Part shown: positions 21,270-32,036 of the stretch, piece after piece
How positions within the stretch are numbered: position 1 is the stretch's first letter
Layout: each line of letters opens with the position of its first letter
NCBI GenBank assembly: GCA_032871835.1
Contig: CM065299.1
Location: 7,969,001 to 8,033,000, forward strand
Direction of reading: 5' to 3'
DNA: 64,000 nt
Source of the DNA: Dipteronia dyeriana
Taxonomy: Eukaryota > Streptophyta > Magnoliopsida > Sapindales > Sapindaceae
Position numbers and translations under genes: made by a program
Notes under the pieces: generated by a model
What the model was told of the DNA's origin: nothing
Databases searched by the model: none
The model's input: only the letters and a program-made list of their open reading frames with translations

Positions 21270-22340
21270 TTGTTTGTGTGTTTTGTTCTCTTTACAGCTA
21301 GTGTTTCTTCCATATCTGCTAACATCAACTTTATACCTGTACTTAATGGGACCAACTTTAAGGATTGGAAGGAGAACATTGAAATCGTTCTCGGCTGCAT
21401 GGATCTAGACCTTGCACTTCGGGTTGAGCAACCCGCTTCTCTTACGGATGCAAGTTCTCCCGATGACAGGAAGAACTTTGAGAAGTGGGATCGCTCAAAT
21501 CGCATGAGTCTTATGATCATCAAGCGCGGCATTCCAGGGGCATTTAGGGGTGGGGTATCTGAAAAGATAACCAAAGGCAAAGAGTTCCTAGCCGAAATTG
21601 AAAAGCGTTTTGTTAAAAACGATAAGGTAGAAACAAGCACGCATTTGCAAAGCTTGATTTCTATGAAGTACAAAGGCAAAGGGAACATTAGGGAGTACAT
21701 TATGGAAATGTCTCATATTGCTTCTAAACTTAAGGCACTGAATCTCGAGCTGTCTGACGACTTGCTCGTGCATTTGGTATTAATATCTCTTCCTGCACAA
21801 TACAGTCAGTTTAAGGTCAGTTACAACTGTCAAAAGGAGAAATGGACTCTTAATGAGCTCATTTCTTACTGTGTGCAAGAGGAAAAGAGACTGAAGCGAG
21901 ACAGGACCGAAAGTGCTCATCTGGCTAGCACCTCTAAAGATAAGGGCAAAAAGAGAAAGAATAATGAAGCTGCTAAGGGTCCAGCTCAAAAGAAACATCA
22001 GCAGGATAAAGAAGATTGTTTCTTTTGTAACAAGCTTGGACATATGAAGAAGGATTGTACCAAGTATCACGCTTGGCGTGCAAAGAAAGGTATGTTCCTT
22101 ACTTTGGTCTGTTCTGAGGTAAATTTAGCTTCAGTACCTAGAAACACGTGGTGGTTAGATTCTGGTGCTACTACTCACATCAGTGTTTCTATACAGGGTT
22201 GCCTGAGCTACCGAAAGCCAAATGATGCTAAAAGAAACATCTGTGTGGGCGATGGAAAATCGGTAGAAGTGAAGGCGATAGGGCATTTTAAGTTGTTATT
22301 AGAAACTGGTTATTATTTGGATTTATTAGATACTTTTTTT
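21270..22340 (+). pseudogene. Copia gag-protease region (broken)
   Basis: The frame at 21270-22439 encodes a Copia gag: 'FKDWKENIEIVLGCMDLDLAL', then a UBN2-like helical region. A zinc knuckle follows (CFFCNKLGHMKKDC, a CX2CX4HX4C motif, near 22016-22057). The aspartic protease signature 'WWLDSGATTHIS' is near 22150-22183. At a run of nine T at about 22333-22341 the frame departs from the Copia polyprotein, and the continuation is found in another frame from 22364. It would form the particle and cleave the polyprotein in an active element. Confidence 0.88.
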
Positions 22341-22363
22341 TTGTACCGTCTTTTAGGCGGAAT

Positions 22364-23660
22364 TTGGTTTCAGTTTCTTTATTGGACAAGTTTGGTTATT
22401 ATTGTTCATTTGGAAACAATCAATTCAGTTTATCTATAAATTCAAATGTTGTTGGAACTGGTTCTTTATGTGTATATGACAACTTATATTTGCTTGATAC
22501 AATCGTTTCTTATAATGAAACCTTGCATGTGGAATCACGAGGTACTAAACGCAAACTAAGCACAGAAAATTCAGCCACATTATGGCACAAATGCTTAGGT
22601 CACATCTCTAAGCATAGAGTTGAGCGGCTTGTGTCTGATGGGATTTTAGATTCCCTTGACTTTACAGACTTTGATGTTTGTATTGATTGCATCAAGGGAA
22701 AACAGACCAAAATAAAGAAAATAGGTGCCAACAGAACTACTGACGTCTTAAAATTGATACATACGGATATCTGTGGTCCATTCCCTACGGCTTCTTGGAA
22801 TGGTCAACAGTATTTTATATCATTCATAGACGATTACTCACGTTATGGGTACCTATTTCTCATTCATGAGAAATCACGGTCTTTGGACGTGTTCAAAACA
22901 TTTAAGGCTGAAGTTGAGAACCAACTCAACAAAAGAATAAAGAGTGTCAGGTCTGACCGTGGTGGTGAATACTACGGTAGATATGAAGGTTCAGGTGAAC
23001 AACGTCCAGGACCATTTGCTAAATTCCTAGAGGAATGTGGAATCGTCCCACAGTACACCATGACACGGTCACCTATCATGAATGGTGTAGCTGAAAGGCG
23101 AAACCGGACTCTTAAGGATATGGTAAGAAGTATGATTTGTCATTCCACCTTACCAGAGTCACTCTGGGGAGAAGCACTCAAAACAACAGCTTATATTCTG
23201 AATCGAGTGCCAACTAAAGCAGCTGCAAAAACACCTTATGAGCTTTAGACAGGTAAAAAGCCAAGTCTAAAGCATTTTCACATTTAGGGATGTCCAGCTG
23301 AGGCAAGGCCTTACAGGCCACATGAAAAGAAATTGGACTCCAAAACTGTGAGCAACTACTTCATTGGCTACTCTGAGCGATCAAGGGGCTATAAATTTTA
23401 TGATCCCACACTTAGGTCAATTTTTGAAACGGGAAATGCAACATTTTTTTAGGATGTTGAGTTTGGGGGGAGAAATAAGGTTAGAGACATTGTCTTTGAG
23501 GAAGAATCGATTTCAATTCCTATTATCGCTTTTGACAATGTGCAGGTTTCTATACCTGTCATTGATCAAGAAGCAAATCTGGATCCTCAACCAGACAATG
23601 TTGAACAACCCCCATTCAAGATGAGGTAATTGTTCCTGAGGAACAAACTCAACAACCTTA
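22364..23660 (+). pseudogene. Copia integrase region (broken)
   Basis: Contains the pre-integrase zinc finger (WHKCLGH...CIDC, about 22580-22690). The integrase core has catalytic Asp in 'IHTDICGPF' and 'VRSDRGGEY', and Glu in '[12 protein letters not shown]' (about 22755-23120). In-frame stops are TAG at 23246-23248 and TAG at 23285-23287, both at positions that are Trp in relatives, and TAA at 23659-23661. The frame between them continues with recognisable Copia sequence ('YFIGYSERSRGYKFYDP'). Confidence 0.88.
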
Positions 23661-23661
23661 A

Positions 23662-24568
23662 GAACCAGTGCCATTAAGGCGATCCACTAGAGAAAGGAGA
23701 AATGCTATTCCGGACGATTTTTACTTATTTCTCCAGGAACATGAGGAAGACATAGGAATGATGGAAAATGATCCAATCAACTTCCATCAAGCCATGCAGG
23801 GTTCCAACTCTCAAAAGTGGATTGATGCCATGAATGAGGAATATAAGTCTATGCAAGACAATAAGGTTTGGGAACTTGTCCCATTACCAGAAGATGCGAA
23901 ACCCATTGGTTGTAAATGGATATTTAAAACCAAAAGGGATTCGAAAGGTAATGTGGAGAGGTATAAGGTTCGTCTTGTAGCTAAAGTCTTTACCCAAAAA
24001 AGAAGGGATTGACTATAAAGAGACTTTCTCTCCAGTTTCAACGAAAAACTCTTTTAGGACAATCATGACACTTGTTGCACATTTTGATCTTGAGCTTCAT
24101 CAGATGGATGTCAAGACGGCGTTTCTCAATGGTGACATTGATGAAACAATTTATATGGTGCAATCAGAAAACTTTGAGTCGGGAGACCCACAGAATATGG
24201 TTTGCAAATTGATAAAATCCATTTATGGACTCAAGCAAGCTTCCCGTCAGTGGTACCATAAGTTTCATCAAGTGATTATCTCGTTTAGTTTTGAGATAAA
24301 CATTGTTGATAATTGTGTGTATCACAAATTCAGTGGGAGTAAGCACATATTCCTGGTTTTATATATCGATGGAATACTGCTTGCCACAAATGATATAGGC
24401 ATATTGCATGAAACCAAGAGATTTCTATCAAAGAATTTTAAGATGAAAGATCTTGGTGATGCCTCTTTTGTATTAGGGATTCAGATACAACGAGATCGTT
24501 CTCGGGGTATTCTTGGATTATCACAAATGAGCTATATCGATACAGTGCTCAAAAGGTTTGGCATGTAG
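23662..24568 (+). pseudogene. Copia reverse transcriptase region (broken)
   Basis: Starts with 'RRSTRERR' and 'WIDAMNEEYKSMQDNKVWELV'. It has a frameshift in the A-run at about 23996-24002, then continues in another frame through 'LHQMDVKTAFLNGDIDE' and 'KLIKSIYGLKQASRQWY'. The catalytic box reads L-Y-I-D-G where active elements have Y-V-D-D, so the second aspartate is lost. A TAG at 24566-24568 replaces a usual Gln codon. Confidence 0.88.
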
Positions 24569-25354
24569 GACTGCAAACCAGGTGACACCCCCGTCTCTAA
24601 GGGAGTCAGGTTCAGTCTCAACCAGTGCCCTAAAAGTAACCTTGAAGTTAAGGAAATACAGAAGATTCCCTATGCATCAGCTGTAGGGAGTCTAATGTAT
24701 GCTCAGGTGTGTACGCGTCCGGATATTGCGTACATTGTTGGTATGTTAGACAGATATTTAAGTAACCCTGGAATGGATTATTGGATAGCAGCCAAGCGGG
24801 TTATGAGGTATTTGAAGAGAACAAAAGATTACATGCTCATATATAGAAGATCAGATCAATTTGAGATCATAGGTTATTCGGACTCCGATTTTGCTGGATG
24901 TCAAGACAGTAGGAGATTCACATCATGCTACATATACATGTTGGCTAGTGGAGCTATATATTGGAAGAGTGCCAAACAGACACTCATAGCTTCTTCCACC
25001 ATGGCAGTAGAGTTTGTAGCATGCTATGAGGCATCCAACCATGGAATATGGCTGCAGAATTTTGTCACTGGGCTGCGCATTCTGGAGGGTGTTGAAAGAC
25101 CACTCAAACTATATTGTGACAATAAGTCAGCAGTGCTATATTCTAACAACAACAGAAGCTCATCTAAGTCAAAGCATATTGACATTAAGTTCCTAGTTGT
25201 GAAGCAAAGAGTACAGAGTGGACATATATCCATAGAGCACATTGGGACAAACTCCATGATAACGGATCCGCTTACAAAAGGATTACCACCAAAGGTCTTT
25301 CATGAGCACACTGCTCATATGAGTGTTATTTTGTGTGAGGATATCACATTATAG
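24569..25354 (+). pseudogene. Copia RNase H region (broken)
   Basis: Encodes the C-terminal RNase H domain: 'RPDIAYIVGMLDRYLSNPG', 'GYSDSDFAGCQDSRRFTS', 'SGAIYWKSAKQTLIASSTMAVEF', and 'YCDNKSAVLYSNN'. The SSTMAVEF box would be SST-EAE- in active relatives, so the catalytic Glu position looks altered. It ends at a TAG before the 3' untranslated part. Confidence 0.88.
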
Positions 25355-25785
25355 CGGGAGTTTGTATAATTATGTATTGTATTGCTCTATATTTTTATTT
25401 TGGATATATTTATGCATTTATGTATTTGGATATTTTTCTGATCAGAAATAAAGTATTCGGTTAATTACACTCTGTTACATTGTGTTAAGTTTTGATCTCA
25501 CTAGGGAATAAAGTATGACCAATTGGAATAGACATATATATATCACATTGCATGTAATTTCCATGCTACGCATCCATGATTGATCTATGTCATTTGGTTA
25601 TGTTGGTATACGTGACCATTGATGGGTTTAGTCACGCTAAATGTGTCGAAAGCCGCTTTGGTCCTATGTTGGCATAATCAATGGACGAGATTGTTCGGAT
25701 ATACCCTAAAATTGTAATAGCAAAATTTTGGAGTTCATAAAGTCATACATATTTGTAAAGTTACATATGTGGCCCAGTGGGAGAT

Positions 25786-26334
25786 TGTTGGAAAAATTCC
25801 ATCATATGGGGCCACACATGTGAATATTAAATGTGTTGTGTTATTTTTGGTTAAGCCTAAATTAAAGTGATCTACTTAAGATATAAAGCATTAAGGCTTA
25901 AGGGTATAATTGTTATGGAATTAATATGTAGATACCAGAGTACTATTTCTAATTTGTTGAGGGCTGAATTAGAAATAGCCAATATATATAATAATTTGAT
26001 TATTATATATTTAGGGTTATGGTCCCCAAATTACACGATACTTTACGTTTCTCTGTATCCCATCAACAGAGCATCAAGAACACAGTAGGGTTCATAAAGA
26101 TCGTGTTAATTTGGAAGATCACAACCCGTTCACAAATCTCCAGTGATGGATTCAGGTACGCTTCCGCTTTCTAGATTTAACTTTCTCTTGAATTGATATG
26201 GGTTATGTCATAATTGTTTAGGGTTTGATTAAGTATGTATATGGACATGTTTAGGTTGAACATGTTTAGGTTAAACATCCAGATTAATTTTGTGCCTAAG
26301 CATGTTAGTTTTGTGTTAATCGTAAATCCTAACA
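25786..26334 (+). repeat. Right LTR of Copia element
   Basis: Begins TGTTGGAAAAATT after the purine-rich tract 'cccagtgggagat' and ends CCTAACA, directly followed by TCAAG. Compared with the left LTR it carries a short tandem duplication of 'aacatgtttaggtt' near 26250. Confidence 0.93.
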
Positions 26335-26339
26335 TCAAG

Positions 26340-27164
26340 ATGTTAATGAATAGCTAAATGATAAAAAAAAAATATTGAGTATACTTCGACCTGTTTATTT
26401 CATTTTTTTTTAGTATTATATGTAAACCTGGTCATTATCGATTTACTCTCTAAACATTTTCTTTTTTAATATCAAAATTTTAATTGTGTTTGCTTTTCCA
26501 GTACCATGGTCCCTAACTTCCAATAAATACATCAAATAGGTTCTTCTGACATAATTTTTAAGGTTAAATTCTTTTTAGTCCCTCTAATTTTACCTAATAT
26601 ACAAATTGGTCATTCACTTTTGAGAATTATCTCGTTAAGTTCTTCTGTTAATTTTTCCATTGAAAAAGTGGTACCTGACAGGTTCGGTGGGTAAAATGAC
26701 CCTACTGTCTCTTATAACTATTGAAATTGGAAAATAAAGGTTGTTGGATAAAAATGCCCATCTTTTGACTGTTGCTTTGCAACATCTGTATTTAGCCCTA
26801 TAAAAAAGCTTGAAACGTGCACATACACATTAACACATGCACATATTCCACACATACTAGGCTTCATTGAAACACCTTCATTTCTAAACTTATTTTCTTT
26901 TCTTGCTTTTTTTTCCTACCATACAAACCTACTCCATTACACATGCACACATACATCCAGCAGTAACCTCCATACATTTTTTCCCCAACCATACAAATCA
27001 CAAAACATCCATAACAATTCAAATAACAAGTTAGCAACATCAAACAAGTTTTCAATTTGAAGATCTAACATCCTGGAAACACATCCAACATCAAGTACAT
27101 TAATGGAGACTACATCAAGTTCAACTTTAAAACGAAAAATCAATAAAGGAATAATCAAATAAGA
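26340..27164. other. Intergenic DNA with repeat fragments
   Basis: No gene is supported. Positions 26380-26560 repeat the distal part of block F ('tcgatttactctctaaacat', 'ttttaattgtgtttg'). Positions 26575-26720 ('agtccctctaattttacc', 'caaattggtcattcactttt') look like the arm of a decayed foldback element. The rest, to 27164, is unremarkable AC-rich DNA. Confidence 0.45.
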
Positions 27165-27560
27165 AAAGGATTTGTCGATGGAGGCCGGTCTATATAGTTG
27201 TTGCTTTTTTTTAATGCTTTTTATTACCTGGCATATAAAACTTATTTTCCTTATATAATTTGTTGCACATTAAAAAGCTACTTGCAACCTTAATTGGTTA
27301 TAAAACTACATCTTACTATATATAGTAAACTAAATCACTTACAAAGGTAAATAAATGAATGAATATGTAGAGTTAGGGATTTTTTTTCCCGCAATTTGAC
27401 TTGATACCTTTTAGTAGTTGTTATTTGAAAGAAAGAAACGTTGGCTATTATCAATTTACTCTCTAAACGTTTTTTTTAATATCAAAATTTTAATTGTGTT
27501 TGGTTTTCCAATACTATGGTCCCTAACTTTTCGTAAATACATCAAATAGTTCATTCTGAC
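27165..27560 (+). repeat. Duplicated block F', copy 2
   Basis: Same orientation and order as 17577-18080 but without the MITE and without the F-box gene itself. The match begins at 'aagaaaaggatttgtcgatgg', a few bases from where the F-box start codon would lie on the other strand in copy 1. Confidence 0.85.
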
Positions 27561-27575
27561 ATAATTTTTAACGGT

Positions 27576-27737
27576 AATGCTACTCTATTCAAATATGGGG
27601 TCCAAATGATATGTCATCATTGTAATCCATTTATTTAAATTGTATTAGATTTATATAATTTAAATGAATTGATTATAACGATTCCACATCATTTGAACAC
27701 TATATTTGAGCATCAAATTTGAATAAAGTATCATTAC
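27576..27737. mobile_element. MITE of about 160 bp
   Basis: The ends 'gtaatgctactctattcaaa' and the reverse complement of 'tttgaataaagtatcattac' match over about 20 bases, with an AT-rich centre. No coding capacity. Confidence 0.65.
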
Positions 27738-27759
27738 ACAAGTTTTTAATTAGAGATGC

Positions 27760-27920
27760 TATTTACAATCCATTAAATATCTTTATACACTCCATTTAAT
27801 TTTATTTTTATCACGTGACAATTTTATCTTAATTAAAATTATAAGAAAGGGCATTTAAATATATATATATATATATATATATATACTACAAAATAATGTT
27901 ACTAAACTCCAACATCATCA

Positions 27921-27967
<47 letters not shown>

Positions 27968-28396
27968 TACATATGACAAACCCTAAAACATTTATTTCAA
28001 TATCAAAAACGTTTTATTTGATAAGGAAATGATGGCACCACAAGAAACAAAAGTTGCAGATTTTTTTGGAGGGTGTTTTTTCCTTCTCTTAAACTTCCAT
28101 CTTCGAGTTTTTATAAAGTATCTGTTTGATTTGTTAGAAAATCTAGAAAACAAGGTTGTTAGGTTTCCTCATGGGTATATATTTTACTTTGAATGAAAAA
28201 ACTGAATAATTTTATAATTTTTCAATGACAATAAGAGTCTTTCCTCTATCTTTCATAAACAAGTGCATATATAACTAATCGATTAAATATATATACTTCA
28301 TTGTATTTTTTTTAACATATGATAGTTTCATCTTAATTAAAATTACTAAAAAATATAAAAAGAAATATAATACAAAATAGTGTTGCTAGACTGCAA

Positions 28397-28436
<40 letters not shown>

Positions 28437-28500
28437 TACATTTTACAAACCCTAAAACATTTGTTACAATTTCAAAACGTTTTATTTGATTAGTCAATTG
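27760..28500 (+). repeat. Tandem duplication containing two (ATT)n microsatellites
   Basis: Positions about 27780-28025 and 28280-28495 are diverged direct copies. Each runs 'ttttatcttaattaaaatta', then 'acaaaataatgtt', an (ATT)n run (about 27919-27966 and 28399-28436), then 'caaaccctaaaacattt' and 'aacgttttatttga'. The interval between them has no gene. An (AT)n run lies at about 27857-27885. Confidence 0.8.
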
Positions 28501-29600
28501 AAAACTACTACCTTTGAAAACAAATACAACATTTCCAAACACCAAGGGCATGTAGTGTCATTTTGTATTCGTTCCAACTTGTTGGTAGCCCAAAATCTAA
28601 AAAAAAAATCATTTTCTTCTTGGTTAAAAATTATACTATTTTTAAAAATTCAAACCTTTCAACCGAGTTTTATCATTTTTAACTGATTTTCCGGGTCACA
28701 TCGTCACAAAGATTGTAATGTACCCGCGCACGCCATTGAAATTGTGTGACATGTCATGATAAGTCAGCTCGAGTGGGTGACTTGTACGTCAGCCAAACGG
28801 TGTGACGTGCACGCGTAAGACCTAGTCCAGTCAAATTAAACATGACTTTTAGTCATAGCGTTTTAAAAGAAAGTGTTTAGTTAGGTACAATTAGAAATTT
28901 GGCCCTCAGATGGTTTTGTCGATAGGCCCAAATCATTTAAATTGTATGATGTGTCAGAGCACATCGGTAAAACTGTGAAATGTGCCCAGGCACATCAGTG
29001 CAATGGGTGATCATTGAAATAATGTGACTTGTCCGGGTACTTTTGCGTAAGGGGTGAAAGGCTCGTCGGCCAAACGGTGTGACGTTCCCATGCAACGCTC
29101 AGTTAAATATTTGCCCTCAATTAAAAAAAAATGATGGATTAGTTGTTTACATTTAGTTATTGGGTTATTAGGTCATCGGTTATATGGCTCAGTCTAATTA
29201 TTGAAAACAAAACAAATTAAGAGAGGGTGGGAGGGTGGGTGACGATTCCCCGACACGCGTGTTGGGTGTCCTGACTTTCACATCGACAAAATAGAGTGAC
29301 GTGCCCAAGCAAAGTACGGTGATGTGTCATGAAACGTTACCGTTCGGTGAAGTGGAAGGGAAAAGAGGAAGGGAAGAAATATCAAACTTTCCAATCAAAA
29401 TTTCGTCATCACCAACGAACTAAGTTGTGATGAAAATCAAGTTTTGAGTCCAATTTTGGAGAATGTTAACAAAATTAGGTGCACACAAATTAATTAATTG
29501 TTATTTAATTGGTCAATCCATTTCTTAAATTGTAGTTTAATTAAATCTTTCTAAATTATAAAGCAAATTACTATTGTTACCGGCATATATATATATATAT
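28501..29600. other. Non-coding region with recurrent GTGACGTG-like motifs
   Basis: No gene is seen. Between about 28690 and 29340, phrases such as 'gtgtgacgtgcacgcg', 'ccaaacggtgtgacgt' and 'agagtgacgtgcccaag' recur irregularly. The G+C content is higher than in the surroundings. It resembles a degenerate minisatellite or the leader of an LTR element, but I could not assign it. Confidence 0.4.
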
Positions 29601-29769
29601 AGAGGTTGATGATTCTTATTATGTTATTATTATATATTATTTAATTTGAAACGAGTAGTTTTTACATGATGATACATTTTTCTTATCGTTCTTTATATGT
29701 TATTATTATATATTATTTTAAAACAAATGATTATTAGTGGATGCCACCACAACTGAATTACAAGTGATT

Positions 29770-30093
29770 ATTCATGGATGTCTCCACTGCTGAATTATTG
29801 GCAATCTATAAAGCTTGCCTCTTGTGCATGTCGAAAGCTTCGCTTAAAGGGACAATAGTTTGTATCGAAAGGGCGCATTTGACATGAAGATGGGACATGA
29901 TGAGGTGGGACTGGGACGGGGACGAGACTTGACATGTTGTTCTATATTGTGTTTGGATGACATGAGACATAACTGTTAACTATACTGTTATGTGTTTAGT
30001 ATAACTGGAACATGATGGGATAAGAGGTTCAAAAGACCAGAGTAACCCTATTATATATATATAACAATATATATATTATTTGATATTATTATA

Positions 30094-30131
<38 letters not shown>

Positions 30132-30791
30132 TATATTATTATAATATATATATATTATTAATTCAATACATATATATTATGTTATTATATTTAATAATAT
30201 AATATATATATATATATAATGTAATATATTGGATATGATTGTAATTGTTTGAAAATTTAAAGGGTAAATTGATCATAAGACAAGTTGTCATATGGTCTTT
30301 GGTGGGACAATTTTTTATGATTTTTGTCCCACCTTATCCGGTTCTGTCCCATGTTAAGGACGCGCCACACGTGTGACAATAACAAGATGTCTCATGTTGT
30401 CATATCCCGTGTACTACACGCACCTAAAGTGACTCAAGGGTGGCGATTTCATGGGTGAGGGATGAAAATTTTGGCAATCTATCTCTAGTGAATGTGCTCT
30501 ATGATATTTGCTTGTAGCTTCGCTTCTTAGACAATACATTTGTGCACTGTACTTCTAGAGCCTCAAATTCGGTTGTAGATGGCTTGACAAATATATGGTC
30601 TAATATGGAAGGGGAAAATGTTGTTTGGAGTGTGTTTTAGTGTCCTGCTTGTGTCTCTGTTTTGTGTCTTCCCTCTATTTTCTGAGTGTTTGATGTTTTC
30701 TTTTGCTTGGTTTTGTGCTGGGGTTACTTTTCGTCTGTTTGTGTTCTTTGTTTGTCTTAGGTTGAATAAGTTTGCCTTTAAAAAAAAAAAA
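29770..30791 (+). mobile_element. 5'-truncated LINE with poly-A tail
   Basis: Positions 29791-29868 encode 'AELLAIYKACLLCMSKASLKG', and 30550-30600 encode 'SRASNSVVDGLTN'. These are the start and end of the RNase H domain found at the C-terminus of plant LINE polyproteins. The 3' end is a G/T-rich untranslated stretch with poly-A at 30780-30791. Similar flanks 'acaagtgattatt' (about 29764) and 'acaagtgactatt' (about 30791) may be the target duplication. The RNase H coding part is split by another element (about 29870-30430). The frame at 30618-30836 is the LINE 3' untranslated region. Confidence 0.65.
29870..30430. mobile_element. Non-autonomous element inserted in the LINE
   Basis: The left part has 'gggacatgatgaggtgggac' and the right part has its approximate inverse ('gtcccaccttatcc', 'gtcccatgtt'). 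The core is (AT)n-rich (30050-30230). It separates two halves of one LINE RNase H domain, which marks it as a later insertion. Target duplication not resolved. Confidence 0.45.
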
Positions 30792-31152
30792 CAAGTGACT
30801 ATTTTATTGTTGATACATTTGGTTTGTCATTCTTGATATGTTATTATTATATGTTTTTTGTACAAAAAAATAAATTTTTATATATTGATTTATAGCATTC
30901 TTTATATGTTATTATTATATATTATTTTGATTCAAGTGGTTCTTTCTTTGTTAATATATTTTCTTCATATCATTTTTTATATGTTATTATTATATATTAT
31001 TTTAAAACAAATTATTCTTTATATATTAATACATTTTGTTTGTATATAAATAATGTGCTTCAAACCAAATCTTCATATTTGATATCAAATACTTATTCCA
31101 ACACTCTCTAAACAAATTCCTCCATCTTTACCTTTCACTTCTCACAAACTCT

Positions 31153-31860
31153 TTGAGTAGTCATATTTATTTTCGTGTTTTATTAGTTGTTTTCTTTTTT
31201 GTACTAATTTCTACAACTAATGAGCAGGTTGATCGTTTTTTGTTAGTGCAACTCTATCCACGAGTCTACTGGTTAATACATGCCGTAACTATAATAGGGC
31301 AAAATGATATCAATTTTCAAGTTATGGCCTCTCGCCAACTGATATTAGAGGACAAACTTTACTTGAAAAATCTGCCCGCGGAAAAGCTAAATATTTGATA
31401 TGGTAATATGCTTGTATTATTCTTATTTTAATTAATTTTCAGGCTTCTGATCATTCCCTACTCAATGATATGAACACATATTGGCCAGCCGTGAAAGGTG
31501 GTTTTCAACCATATAACGACTTAATATTTCAGAACCATAAGCGGGAAAAATAAGGCAGCGTGGATCCAACCAACAATCAGTTAGCCGTAACATATTTCAA
31601 AACAACCATTGAGGTGAGGAAACTAAATCCCTGAGCAAATTTGGCAGCATTTTTAGAAAAGTATAATATAGTTTCCCCATATCTTTTAGGACATAAATTC
31701 TTTCTGGAACGTTTTGGAATCTGAAATTGGAGTTAAAGGTAGTATAGTACTACAATGCCATGAGTATCCGATTAGCGTATTTCGACTGAAAGAGGTTCGT
31801 ATTTGTATGTATAGAGAAGCTACCTCATATATATTTTTATAATACAATCTTTTTTAACAT
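31153..31860 (+). pseudogene. RNase T2 (S-/S-like RNase) pseudogene, copy 2
   Basis: Same gene as copy 1 but more decayed. The leader 'LLVVFFFVLISTTNEQVDRF' and 'LLVQLYPRVYW' are readable. The first active-site motif has lost IHGLWP (it reads F-Q-V-M-A-S). 'TYWP' keeps the Trp that is a stop in copy 1. The second motif region (about 31528-31556) is ruined, with Trp changed and a TAA in place. The C-terminal 'VLQCHEYPISVFRLKEVRIC' (about 31742-31810) is still clear. The retained C-terminal frame in both copies shows they descend from a once-functional gene, and each has independent lesions. Confidence 0.78.
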
Positions 31861-32036
31861 AGCATAGAAAACTGATGTACTAGAGATGTCCATTACATCT
31901 AGCCACCTTTGTGTTTTATCTGTTTTTTCCTATGTATATGAGTGTGACAAAGAATAAATGTATTGTAAATTAAGTATGTATCATCATATAAAGAATCATA
32001 TGATGTAATGTATCATTATATATATAAAGAAGCTTT

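Larger units (their letters stand above)
18942..26339 (+). mobile_element. Ty1/Copia LTR retrotransposon, complete but dead
   Basis: A 7.39-kb element (18947-26334) flanked by the 5-bp target duplication TCAAG (18942-18946 and 26335-26339). It has two LTRs of 536 and 549 bp (TGTTGG...CCTAACA), an initiator-Met-tRNA primer site, and a long 1.8-kb leader. The gene order is gag, protease, integrase, reverse transcriptase, RNase H, which defines Copia. A purine-rich tract precedes the right LTR. The LTRs differ at about twenty positions plus a short duplication in the right one, so the insertion is moderately old. Coding parts have several stops and two frameshifts, described under the parts. Confidence 0.95.
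29605..31050 (+). repeat. Minisatellite of ~85-bp units, split by a LINE
   Basis: Units centred on 'ttatatgttattattatata' occur at about 29620, 29695, 30835, 30905 and 30975. Each is followed by 'ttattttaaaacaaat'-like and 'gatacatttt'-like sequence. The array is interrupted by the LINE fragment at about 29770-30791. Confidence 0.7.

Noticed and set aside
27915..28440. Regularly spaced repeats considered as a CRISPR-like array
   Set aside because: They are (ATT)n microsatellites in a tandem duplication within a plant nuclear genome; there are no unique spacers of constant length.
30618..30836. Hydrophobic 72-residue frame
   Set aside because: It ends in the poly-A tail of the LINE; T/G-rich untranslated sequence gives artificial Phe/Leu/Val runs.
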